Below are positions 47,698 to 58,880 of a stretch of 64,000 bases of DNA, piece after piece (the first letter of the stretch is position 1; each line of letters begins with the position of its first letter). The position numbers were made by a program, and so were the translations under genes. A model generated the notes under the pieces. The model searched no databases. It worked only from the letters and a program-made list of their open reading frames with translations, and was not told where the DNA came from. Origin of the DNA: Caprimulgus europaeus. Taxonomy: Eukaryota > Chordata > Aves > Caprimulgiformes > Caprimulgidae. The stretch covers positions 122,650,023-122,714,022 of the forward strand of contig OU015523.1 in NCBI GenBank assembly GCA_907165065.1, read 5' to 3'.

Positions 47698-49894
47698 ATC
47701 ATTCCCCTATATCTGGAGGCCCTGCACACTGGAAGCAAACCACCTTGCATGAGACTTCTCTGGCCTTGGAAAAGGAAAAGCAGAAATGAATATTCCTCAG
47801 AAAGCAATGGTGAGACCTCCATGATTCAATGACACGTGCCCAGAACCTTTTCCTGGCACTGGAGCCAGCTAATAATCTGCCTTCCCCTCCCAAACAACCA
47901 AACTACATGGTGGGAATATCCCTGCCACCAGATATGCCTCAAGATTGTTTGGGGTGGTGCTTGTTGACCTAGGAACCACTAGTGGTAGCAATTTAACAGT
48001 TGAATCCAGCACCCAAGAACTGGTCACTGGTTCTGATGGAGCTACTGTGAGACAGAAAGGAAGACTAGTACTGCCACCATCACTGGACAATGTGCTATAA
48101 ATGCTGGGTTTGGACACTGTGGACACCACCTCCATGTTACCTAAAGCTACCAGGGACATGATGTGCTCATCTCTGTGTATGGCTTCAAAACACAGTACAA
48201 GGCAAATATGAACTTAGGATAATAATCTACAGAAGAGCTTGCAAATCACAAGGTCTCCAAGGTTATTTTCCAAAGGAGAAAGACTGCAGTTTCGCTCAGA
48301 AATGTTGAGTGGTGAGTGAAGGTGTTGAGAAGTTTCTCTGGTTCACTTCCCTCTAGATGTCGACAAACCCCACCGATATGAATGGAGTGTGAGCAGCCAC
48401 TTTTGCTGCCCTTCCAAGTGCAATAGGTCATCCCAAGGAGAAAAGATTGGGAATATAAAGTTTAGGCAATGCTTCTTGTATTTTTATTAAAGTCCTGAGA
48501 GCTGCAGTGTCAAACACACTTGTCCTCACTACCTCATGCCCAGGTGCTGGTCACATTTGTAGAAGGTGTGAAGAGCTGCATGGCAAATCCCTCTGCTCTT
48601 TGCAGCTACAAGGGGAAATAAGTGAAAATATGATGTTGAGCCCTTGTTGAACTGAAAATAAACCCCACCAAGGGGCTCAAGGAATATATCTCCTCCAAGC
48701 TTTCAGTCCAGGGCCACCTTTCTCTCTGTGCCCTCCTGCGAACCCAGACTGGCATTGTGTAGGGGAAAGCAGATCCATGCTGCTGCAGTTATTTTTATGC
48801 TGTCCTGTATTTGCTGTAAGAACTGGTCCTGGAAAAACATTTTGCTCTTGATTTTGTCGTGCTCACCCAGTTTCAGCAGAGTTTATTTATAGAGAGGAAA
48901 AGGACACATGAAGAGCTCACCAGTCTCTCCAAGCTGGAACAAATATCTAATGATACTTATATTATTTTCATGCTGGATTATTTTAATTGAACTAAATATT
49001 AACATAATCACAGCTAGGTGGAAAATTTTCAGCATTAATAAACCCCAGCTATAGCCAGTGATGTATATAACACATCAAGTTCAAGGTGCAATTCAGATGA
49101 AAGCATTTTCTGCCATACATGTCAATGCATATGCACACACATGTATATGTGCAAATGCATGTGTACCTATTTATATTTAAATATATGTATGCATACAATT
49201 AATTATCAGCCATTCACCACCAGAGGGCAGGCAAAGTATGTGTAAATCAGTTGTCCTAGGTCTTCCTTGTACATGTCAATGAACAAATTGTTCAGTGACC
49301 AGAAAGTTACTGCTAATGTTTTCTTTGACCATCTCCAATGACTTAAATCTTGAACCTTCAGACAACCTCATGTTGCACAATGCCCTGGCTACTTTTTTTT
49401 TTTTTTCCCATTTGTTTATTTAAAAATTCTCTACGTTTTTCAAGGATGAAAAAGGCTGAACTGGGAACAGTTCAACATGAGATAACCACGGGGAGTGTCA
49501 CATGTGAAAGGTGAGAAGTTTCCTCAGTGCTGCTGCTGAAAGAGGAATGGGCACGTGTGTTTCTGGAGAAATGGGAGGGTCAGTGGGAGTTGTATGCCTC
49601 CACTTTTCATTGGGCATAATCTATTATTATCCTTCTGCAATCGCTGGATATTCATTGGCATAAAAGCACTGATCCCGTCTGGGATGTGTTAAGCATTTAT
49701 TTATCAAGACTCTCTTACCTGACAGCTGAAAGTAGCTGAGATCTGAATCTAGTGATGTTGATATGAGCCAATAAGCAATGTGACCACTCTCGTAGTCCTG
49801 AGTCCTAGGAACAACTTATTATTCCATCCATTAAGAAACGGTCCTTTAAGGAACTAGGATAGCAGGAACATGGACCCTATGGATAGACCAGATA

Positions 49895-50131
49895 TCAGAC
49901 TAGATATAAGGATGAAATTTTTTACAGTGAGGGTGGTGAAACACTGGCCCATGTTGCTCAGAGAGGTGGTAGATGCCCCATCCCTGAAAACATTCAAGGT
50001 CAGGCTGGATGGGGCTCTGAGCAACCTGATCTGGTTGAAGATGTCCCTGCTCACTGCAGGAGAGTTGGTCTAAATGACCTTGAAAGATTCCTTCCAACCC
50101 AAATCATTCTATATTTCTATGTTTCTATGAT
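49895..50131 (+). mobile_element. CR1 LINE 3' fragment
   Basis: ATGAAATTTTTTACAGTGAG, GGTGGTAGATGCCCCATCC, GAGCAACCTGATCTGG and TTCCAACCCAAATCATTC with a degenerate tail. Plus strand, 3' UTR only. Confidence 0.93.
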
Positions 50132-51065
50132 AGGTACAATGAGCAAAGAAGAGCTTTTCTTCTTTTCACTCATGTTATGGAGAGGATAAAAATACAGGAG
50201 TCTTGACACCAGAAAGTAAGTCCTAAGAAGCATGCTCCTCCAACTAGGAGATGCTTATGATATAGTACAGAGAGATCTTCTAGATATGACAGGTCATTAG
50301 ATTTATAAGGCTTGTTGTTTAAAACCCAGTGCCTTTGACCTGAGCAGGAAAAGGGTTGTACATTCTAACTCCAGAGGCTGCATCCCAACTTTCTAACAAA
50401 TTTCTCTGTATTTGTGTACAAGGAGATGCTTTATAGGGGTAGAGACACTCCTTGACAGGAATCCTGCTCAGGGCTTTGCTCAGTGGGGTGACAGTTGTCA
50501 GACCTTCAAAGCAACATAGAATGACAGAATCACTTATAATGTTTGTAACACATCCAGAAATACCATTCCCAAGTGGCTTCTTCCAAGGAATTCAGGAAAG
50601 TATTTTAACTGATTGATATGCCCAACCTGGGCAGGAAAGCTGGGATTTATACCAGCAGGAGGTATACCCGCAACCAGAAAAAACTCCAGTTCCCTGTTTC
50701 CTGTCTGCGAGAGGGACTCATTTCCTTTAATTTTGAATCTGTGTCTACATTAGTCACTCACCACTCCCTTTGTGTTCACAGGAGAAAGTAGGAGCTCCTT
50801 GTGGGTGACTCATCTGCTGGAGAATGAGACGTATCGTGAACAAGAAGGGCTTCCATTTCCCTCCATGAGCTGTGAAGGATATGAAGATCATTTGATAGAT
50901 GCCGACCTTGCAGATGTCTACATCTGAGCAGAGATAACTCAAGTTTTTCATCCATGACATCATTCTGGGGTTACAGATTTGTATAAGAAAAAGGAGATTA
51001 AAAAGGCATTCCTTCAGGTTGCCCTATGTCTGCTTTTTCTCTCCACTGAAATAACTGTTCTGGGG
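50132..51065. other. Intergenic, unique
   Basis: About 930 bases with nothing recognised. Confidence 0.75.
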
Positions 51066-51523
51066 GCCTGAGTGAGTCCAGAGGAGGCCACGAGGTTGAT
51101 GTGAGGGCTGGAGCATCTCTGCTGTGAGGACAGGCTGAGAGAGTTGGGGCTGTTCAGCCTGGAGAAGAGAAGGCTCCTGGGAGACCTTCTAGTGGCCTCC
51201 CAGTACCTGAAGGGGCTCCAGGAAGGCTGGGGAGGGACTCTGGCCAAGGGCAGGGAGTGACAGAACAAGGGGTGATGGCTTGAAAGTGGCAGAGGGGAGC
51301 TGGAGCTGAGATGTGAGGAAGAAATTGTTTGGTGTGAGGGTGGTGAGACAGTGTCCCAGGTTGGCCAGAGAAGCTGTGGCTGCTCCTCCCTGGAAGTGTT
51401 CTCGGCCAGGTTGGATGAGGCTTTGAGCAACCTGGTCTAGTGGAAGGTGTCCCTGCTGCTGGCAGGGGGGTTGGAACTGGATGAGCTTTGAGGTCCCTTC
51501 CAACACAAACAAGTCTGGGATTC
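51066..51523 (+). mobile_element. CR1 LINE 3' fragment, well-preserved copy
   Basis: GAGAGTTGGGGCTGTTCAGC, CTGGAGAAGAGAAGGCTCC, AGAAGCTGTGGCTGCTCC and CTGGCAGGGGGGTTGGAACT. The sequence is close to the copies at 36976-37440 (opposite strand) and 62950-63212, so these three belong to one subfamily. Non-coding part plus the very end of pol. Confidence 0.93.
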
Positions 51524-53139
51524 TAACTTTAATGTTCATTCCCCCAGTGTATCCCCTGCTTCATTATTTGATCTAGAGGGGTTGTTAGATGGTGCAGGTA
51601 CCTTTCTCCTCCAAGAGTATGTTTCACCTGAAGCACTGTACACAGGGCCTGCCATGATTTACAGTGTCAGGAAAGCAAGAAGCACGTTTACAGATTAAGC
51701 CAAGGTTTCAGTATTTTTCCTTCATGTAAAAAAAAATCCAAAATACATATTTGGGGGTAGGAGTTAAATTATTCAAGAAAAGCCACCACACTGCTCAGGA
51801 AGAAAAAAACATTTTGGAAATAACCCAGAATCCAGCTGTGGGCTATAACAAAAAAATGCTTTCAATAAGTCATGACGTAGTGATGGATCAAGGGGCTATG
51901 GGAAGGATCAAAGGGTTTAAGGAACATGACAAAAATAGAGCATTTCTAACTCATTTCTTCTCTCCCTAGGATTATGATTGCAACTTTCTTTTTTTTTTCA
52001 GTGTTTGTCTGAAAAATCAGCATAGTAGGAGCAAAAGACAGGGCAGATCACACTTTCCACCAACTCTGGTGAAACCCTTTTCCACAAAGGCTGAAAATTA
52101 CCTGTTTCTTGACAAGCTTCAAGGCCTTGCAGATAAAATGTTGATAATCCCTTTAGGATAGCTTCCCTGCAGTAAGACACCACCTACCCAAACTAAAAGC
52201 AGTTAAGAGGTGGAAAGAGAAGGGACAACAAAAAAGGAAAATTTATTGACAGCTTAAAGTCATTTTCAGAAGGTCTGAGTCAATAGCAGGGACTAAAAAA
52301 GCCAGAATAGAGACCAGCTTTCCTCTTCATTCTCCCACTCAAAAGAAAATGAAAAGAAGGAAGAACAATGGATTATATTGCACATTTTTAATTGAGCAGG
52401 GGATCTAAAGAGAGAAACATGATTTTTAACCCCATTAACACAGATGGCAGAGGAAACCCTTCTGCAGCTTGTTTGGTACCACTTGATTTACAGATCCTCC
52501 TGCTATTGCAGTGTCAGGCAGAGATATGAGAAGTATTTGCAAAAGAAACCACATCAGTCTGTTCTGGTTTGCCATTTCAAGATAAACCAGATTTGTCACA
52601 TAAAGCACAATTTCCTGAACCTGTTGATAAAGCTTGTGATGTTTCAAGCACAGGATAGAAGACATCCCTGGAGATGGTAGAGGGGGCAGACAAAGCCTAG
52701 AGATACTTGAAAAATCTGGGTTGAGTACAAGATGCCTCCAAACATCTGAGCTGGCAGGACAAGCACAAGGCAGAAGGTCTCTACCCTGGTTTTCATCTTC
52801 CTGAGATATTCACCTGGCAACTTTGCCTGCAAGCCACACCTTGAAGTCTCACTGAGCAATGGTTTAGTCTGAGGCCCACAGCCATCAGAAAATAAAACCA
52901 GAGGACCCTGGAGGCAGTTTTGGCCCTCCAAAATCCAAATATGAATTCCACTTGCCCTGTTTCCCCCCCCAGAAAAATACTGGGACTCTCTGCAGCTCCT
53001 GTGCTATGTTTTTTCTTGTCTGGGACATTTGCTCACATGTTTTCCCTGTTGTTCTTCTCTTACTGTTTCACTGCCCCAAGTCCCAGCAACCTCCACATCT
53101 GGTCATCATTTCTTCCCCAACTATATTTATGTTATCTTA
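51524..53139. other. Intergenic, unique
   Basis: About 1.6 kb with A-runs and T-runs; no gene or repeat family recognised. Confidence 0.72.
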
Positions 53140-54232
53140 TAGAATCTTAGAATGGTTTGGGTTGGAAGGGACCTTTCAAGGTCATCTAGTCCAGCTCCCC
53201 TGCAATAAGCAGGGGCATCTTCCACTAGATCAGGTTTCTCAGAGCCCCATCCGACCTGACCTTGAATGTTTCCAGGGTTGGGGTATCTACTATCTCCCTG
53301 GGAAACCTGGGCCAGTGTCTCACCACCCTCATTGTAAAATATTTCTTCCTTATATTTAGTCTAAATCTCCCCTCTTTTAGTTTAAAACCATTTCCCCTTG
53401 TCCTGTCACTACAGGCCCTGCTAAAAAGTCTGTCCCCATCTATCTTATAGGTCCCCTTTAAGTACTGAAAGGCCGCAATAAGGTCTCCCTGGAGCCTTCT
53501 CTTCTTCAGGCTGAACAACCTCAACTTTCTCAGTCTCTCTTCATAGAAGAGGTGTTCCATCACTCTGACCATTTCTGTGGCCTCCTTTGGACCTGCTGCA
53601 ACAGGTCCATGTCTTTCCTGTGCTGAGGACCACAGACCTGGAGGCAGCACTGCAGGTGGGGTCTCACAAGAGGGGAGAAGAGGGGTAGAATCCCCTCCCT
53701 CAACCTGCTGGACATGCTTCAGTTGACACAGCCCAGGACACAGCTGGCCTTCCAGGATGTGAGCACACATTACTGTCTCCTGTCCAGCTTTTCATCCACC
53801 TGTACCCCCAAGTCCTCTCCTCAGGGCTGCTCTCAATCCCTCCATCCCCCAGCCTGTATGGATACTAGGGATTTCCCCAAGCCAGGTGAAAGACCTGGCA
53901 CTCAACATTGTTGAACCTCATAAGATTCACATGGGCCTACTTCTTCAGCTTGTCCAGGTGCCTCTGGATGTTATCTCCTCCCTCAGGCATGTCAACCACA
54001 CCACTCAGCGTGGTGCCAACTGCAGACTTGCTGAGGATGTGCTCAATCCCACTGTCTATGTCATTGATTAAGATATTAAACAGTACTGGTCCAAATACAG
54101 ACACCTGAGGGACACCACTCATCACTGATCTCCACTGAACAGTCCACCCATCAAATCCATATCTCTCCAATTTAAAGAGAAGGATATTGTGGAGGGCTTA
54201 CTTAAAGGTCTTACAGAAGTCCAAATAGACAA
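53140..54232 (-). mobile_element. CR1 LINE fragment, about 1.1 kb, with dead pol end
   Basis: 3' end at 53140 (AGAATCTTAGAATGGTTTGG), 3' UTR, then the pol end on the minus strand: [15 protein letters not shown] and, at the active site, SAVGTTLSG in place of the usual FADDTKL. Both catalytic Asp are lost. An older subfamily than the 51-kb copy, judged by the GGTGGTAGATACCCC type block. Confidence 0.93.
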
Positions 54233-55416
54233 CATCTGTAGCTCTTCAGATCTGCAGTTTCTCACGTGGCAGAAGACCCTTATGACAAAAGTCACCTCAT
54301 CTAAATCTTATGGTACCTCCTCACACCGGGAGTTTCAACAAAAGCTGCCACTCCAAGTGATATACAACATCCCTTAAGCATTCCATGAATGTCTTGAGTC
54401 CTGCTATGTGCATTTTGCTTTCTTGTTCAATTTCTAGCACTGCCTACCTAGGTGTCAAGCAGTATTTAGGGACAGACAGCCACCCAAGTGACAAGACGAG
54501 CCAGGACTATGGCCATCCTGCAAATCACTGCATCACAGTGTGGACACAGCTGACCCCTTCGTAACTAGTCACATCTGAATGTGAGCATGGAGTGTCCCAG
54601 AGAAACCAGGCATGCATTTTTTATCTTGCTTTTCAGATGAATTTCACAGCTACTTGGGTTACTGGTAGTTGGTTTGGAGCTTGCTAAGGTATGTCTCCTT
54701 TGCAGTTGTAAGTGGAACTGTCTGCATCTTGCAGTGTCAATGTCTTCATGGCCCAAGGCTAAATGGACCTGAGGAAGGTTATGATTGGTACCAGAAGGGA
54801 CTAAGCCAAGCCTAGTCTGGGAGGATGCCAAGAGCAGCCTCTTCCATGCATTCAACTAAAGACACAGTGCCTAAGACCTGTAGGTACCATATGATGAGGC
54901 TGAGATGGGACAGAAACCACAGCTGACCTGGTGACCAGGACAACTCCCCCATCCTGCTTGCCATCAGCACCAGCACAAAGGAAAACCAAAATCCCAGCAT
55001 GTAAAGCATTGTCACACTCCCAGCAGCAAAATTCCCTGAAGAGCAGCAGGAACAGAAGAAGAGTGACCAGAGCAAAGCTCTTGGCCCTCTTGTTCCTCAT
55101 CTATTTTTTTTTTTTTTTTTAAAGAAGAGGCTATAATCAGAGCTGGAGGAAATGGAGAATAAATATCAAACTTTGTTTAGTCTGGAGAAATATCATTTAT
55201 AATTAGAGATGGGCATCCTGTTGACATGATACAACCTATTTTAAGCATGAGGTGAGCACGTGGTCAACCTCTAATCTTTTACAAGTGATTTAAAACTGCC
55301 AGTTCATCTCTTCCTGGCTGGTTTATTTTCTTCTCTCTCTCTCTCTTTTTTTTTAGTGTAATTTCTAAAAAGCAACTGGGCTAATGTCAGCTGGAGATAA
55401 TGATGCTCATACTGGC
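54233..55416. other. Intergenic, unique
   Basis: About 1.2 kb; a T-run at about 55102-55122 and a CT-run at about 55332-55355. Nothing else recognised. Confidence 0.72.
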
Positions 55417-55600
55417 AGTGACATCTTGAAGCATCTCAGAGAAGTGGTGAAGTCACCATCCCTGGAGGGATTTAAAGGACATGTAGATGTGATACTTGGG
55501 GACATGGTTTAGTGGGGAACTTGGCAATGCTGGGTTTACAGTTGGACTAGATGATCATAATGATCTTTTCCAACCAAATTATTCTATGATTCTGTGATTG
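55417..55600 (+). mobile_element. CR1-like 3' fragment of a divergent subfamily
   Basis: GGATTTAAAGGACATGTAGA, GACATGGTTTAGTGGGGAAC, TTGGACTAGATGATCAT and TTATTCTATGATTCTGTGAT. The 'GACATGGTTTAGTGG' block marks a CR1 lineage different from the main copies here. Confidence 0.85.
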
Positions 55601-58560
55601 ATCTCAGTAGTTGGGAGGTTTGCTTTCTGTTTATGCACTTCTTCTTGGCTCCCTGCCAACCCCACCAGCCAAGCCTGCTCACCTCTCCTATGAAGAGTGG
55701 GAATCCCATGAGATTTGGATGGGTTGAGCCTATGGCAGGACATGGCCCAGGGTTGACCTTGTGTAACCAGCACTGACTTGCGGCCCTGTTTTGAAGTGGG
55801 ATTTGCCAGTTACCACATCCTGCTGCCCTGGTGTGGAGGCGTGCAGGATCTGCGCATGGCAGGTACCAGCAGAAAACATTGCAGGATTGGTGCTTGTAAG
55901 CAGTTTTGGAGGCATGATGCTACAAGTCTTCAGGGTGTGGCATCCCTCCTGGTGTCCTCAGGTTCTTTCATGCCATGGGGTTGGCATGGATACATCGACA
56001 CTGTCAGATAACCTGGCTCCCCACAGTCAAACACATTGTGGCTTAGCTCTCTCATGGTGCCCTTCTCCACTAAACCAGCTTGTTCTCTCCAAGCTGGGTG
56101 TAGTTCTGGGGTTTCCTTCAGGGCCTGCATCAGGTTTGGCTTCTTCTGCTCCACAAAGTCCTCCTGCACTATCCCAGCAAGCTTTGCACACTGTCTCCGC
56201 ATTACCCAAGGCACTCTGAAAGAAATCTAACAGTGAATGAACAGACTCAGGGTTGTGAGGACAACATCCAGAGCTAGATACCTGAGTGCTACATACCTGG
56301 ACACAGCCAGCTTGCTCTAGAGAAGGGCCAGGTCCGTGCAGATCAGGCCAGGGATCACTCCTTGAGAGAGATATCTTTGTGGGAGACATGTAACTGGAGA
56401 AGCATCAGCACTCAGATGTCACTGGGTATCAGCCATAAGTGGATCCAAGTCTTCTGCAGCCCACACACACCAAAGATGGAGGTCTGACAACAGCAGGATC
56501 TGTGGGAAAAATTCCTTCTGCTTCCACATGAGTCTGAAATTTACTGTCAGGAGAATTGTTACCTTCTCAGTGATAGGCCATTTTCCTATTAGCTAGCCAT
56601 GCACCACTTGGAAAACACAATTGAACCCCTGTCTCTAAGCAGCAAGTCCACAGCTATCCTCCAGGCTTGGCCGCTGTGACATCAAGTTGGCCATCAGGTT
56701 GGCCTGGTGTAGTGACAGGATGGGATACAATAAGTTCTTGTGCTTTGGTGAACTCTTTTTGCGGGTCAGTCCTGGCCAAATAAGCTATCAGGGACTAAAA
56801 GGTGAGTTTCGGCTTGGGTGGGAGGTATACATCAACACATCAAGCTGATGCCAAACCAAACAGTGCAGCCATATTCACTAGGCATGGTGCCACAAGATGG
56901 AGCAATAGTGGACAGCAAGTCTAGACATTGCATGGGGTTGTCAGGACCATACAGCTTTCAGACCATAAGTTCACTCCTTGGTACTGCCCCATATTCTTAG
57001 GACCACGTGTGTCCCATGGAAGAGCTATTCTGAGGACATCCATAAGGTTTTGGGACCTACACAAGCAAACTTCTCCATAGGATCTGATTCTGTTGCCAAG
57101 ACAAGTCAAAGAGACATAATTTGCTTACTAATTATTAAGCCACTTGGTCTTTAATAATAGTCTTAATATGCAGCTATACATGGACACAGGCACTGCTGTA
57201 ATAAAACCATTCTTGGTTACTTCTTCATCATTATGTACATGTTACTCGTAAATTCATTTTCCTTGTTACATACCCATTGCAGCAACTTGTGCAAAATATA
57301 TTTACTGTGATATTTAATGGACCATATCTTTCACATCTGTAGAGGTTTTCCTTGAGTCTTCCATTATGCTGGAGATCCAAAGTAACTGTGACTCACAGGT
57401 GCTACAGAAAATGAACAGTAACCTGCTGCAGAGAAGCAAAGGCTGGGAACTGACATATGTTTAGTAGAATTCACAAAGCTGCTTGGCACATGGTTTTAAA
57501 GAACATGGATTTTATCTGATTTTAATAAGGAGATCCAGGAAACTGAGATAGAATTGATGCTTTCCAGGAGAAGGGAGTCAGCATCCCTTTTTTTTGGTGA
57601 AAATCATTGCCCATCATTGCACATCATGGTGCAAAGTTGGGAAAACACACAATGCTGAAGCCAAATCTCTCCTCCAAGGGGAAAATCACTTGGTGGAGGT
57701 GTTCCTCATACACCTAGGGAAGAAGATGGGAGGTTTGCAGTGGTCCCTGGTGCCTGTTGGGGCTACCCAGTGAGGTGGCCCAGAAGAGGTCAGGTTCTGG
57801 AAGGTGAAGCCAAGAATTGGTTTGGTCCTAAGACATCAAGTCAGGAGCTGGAAAAACCCTATCAGAGGTTTGTACTCCTGCAAACTAAAACATAGAGCCA
57901 GTGGACACTTGCCCAGGCACTTCTTCTAAGCAGAAGATGACATGGACAGTGTGCAGGTCTCCCATCACTTCACATGTGGGTGTTGCTTCTGAAATAAAAG
58001 GGAGTTTCACACCCAAGAAAAAGAAAGAAAGATCTGTCCCATTGCCCTTTTTAGATGGCATTTATGTTATTACCCATTCAAGCATTAAATTGAATTTCTC
58101 CTTTCCCCCAAGGGTGTATTTGACCATCTTACTGCTGTGCCACAGAGACACACCCCAAGCTGTTGGGACACCAAACACAATGTTTTTGCCCTGTTATGGT
58201 GCTTCCCTCTGATAAACCTTTTTTCTACACATCCCATCCTGCACACACTTGGGGTTTAGGGTTTGTAACCACCTCAGTCCCTGTGATTTACCCCAACCCC
58301 TCTATACCTGAAGCTCTGTGTGGCTGAAAACACACGCTCACATCTGTGGGACAGGCACAGCAAACTTCAGAGACAAACACGTGTCCCCAAAGCCTGGGGA
58401 GGGGATTTTTTGTGGTATTCACAGAGTGTTTCATGTGTCAATATGAGAGGAGCGTAATTACCAGCTGAGAAACTGCAGGAAATAAGCCAAGGTTGAATGA
58501 ACAAAATGGAAAATAAAGAGAAGAGCAGAGGACACACACATTTTAAAACTATTACGGAGG
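55601..58560. other. Intergenic, with one unexplained minus-strand frame
   Basis: About 3 kb of unique sequence. The only notable content is the 95-codon minus-strand frame ending at 55930. No promoter, RNA gene or repeat family recognised. Confidence 0.65.
55930..56215 (-). other. Possible minus-strand terminal coding exon, unrecognised
   Basis: Minus-strand acceptor-like sequence ttagatttctttcag ends at 56216. From 56214 a frame of about 94 codons runs VPWVMRRQCAKLAGIVQEDF, then KKPNLMQALKETPELHP and SHNVFDCGEPGYLTV, to a stop at 55930. Its composition looks protein-like, but I recognise no family and no upstream exon. It could be a single exon of an unknown gene, a remnant, or chance. Confidence 0.22.
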
Positions 58561-58568
58561 TATGTATT

Positions 58569-58630
58569 CACGTGCTCGTGGGAGCCTGGGAATATATAAG
58601 AGCTCATGACTGCGAAGGAATGAATTCAAG
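58569..58630 (+). promoter_or_regulatory. Putative TATA promoter of a downstream gene
   Basis: A palindromic E-box CACGTG at 58569-58574 lies 19 bases before TATATAAG at 58593-58600. This spacing predicts initiation near 58622-58630. An ATG frame and a consensus donor follow, so this is more than an isolated TATA. No transcript evidence is available. Confidence 0.4.
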
Positions 58631-58874
58631 GACCAGTCTATGGGGAGTATTTTTTTTCCCTGTGACTTCAAACTTCTCTCGGAGCTCGCAGAGTTTTAGT
58701 CAGCTGGCATGCAACAGAGGTACGACTTCCCCAAGGAAACTCTTCCTCGGCTTGTGCTGGAAAGGCTGCTGGGAGAGTCCGGGAGACAGAAGGCTGCAAG
58801 CAGAGGCGAAACCTCCTCTTCCTCTTTCTCTTCCTCCTCCTCCTCCTCCTCCTCCTCCTCCTCCTCCAGAGCAG
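58622..58874 (+). other. Putative first exon of an unidentified + strand gene
   Basis: Runs from the predicted start site to CCAGAGCAG followed by gtatgt (donor at 58875). From the ATG at 58709 a frame reads MQQRYDFPKETLPRLVLE, then LLGESGRQKAASRGETSSSS and a Ser run from the TCC repeat, open for 55 codons and one base to the donor. I recognise no protein. An earlier ATG at 58621 opens another frame (MNSRTSLWGVFFFPV). Either could be coding, or the exon may be 5' UTR only. In mammals the GC-D locus neighbours TSKU, which has non-coding leader exons; linking this exon to TSKU is a guess. Confidence 0.3.
58812..58867. repeat. (TCC)n microsatellite
   Basis: Pyrimidine run beginning CCTCCTCTTCCTCTTTCTC and becoming perfect CTCCTC units. 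It gives poly-Ser or poly-Pro on the + strand and poly-Glu or poly-Gly on the - strand. Confidence 0.97.
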
Positions 58875-58880
58875 GTATGT

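Larger units (their letters stand above)
40428..49890. other. Form-2 3' UTR, then intergenic DNA
   Basis: The first 430 bases would be the 3' UTR of form 2. Beyond lies about 9 kb with an inverted-repeat-rich AT patch (40.9-41.1 kb), a palindrome at 41662-41680 and one 155-codon minus-strand frame (47.2-47.7 kb). I see no recognised gene, LTR element or CR1 copy in this stretch. Confidence 0.7.

Noticed and set aside
51014-51539. Minus-strand frames of 138 and 116 codons
   Set aside because: Antisense of the CR1 3' UTR at 51066-51523; the same peptide recurs at other CR1 copies.
53225-53770. 181-codon minus-strand frame as a host gene
   Set aside because: It lies wholly inside a CR1 copy and matches the translations of the other copies.
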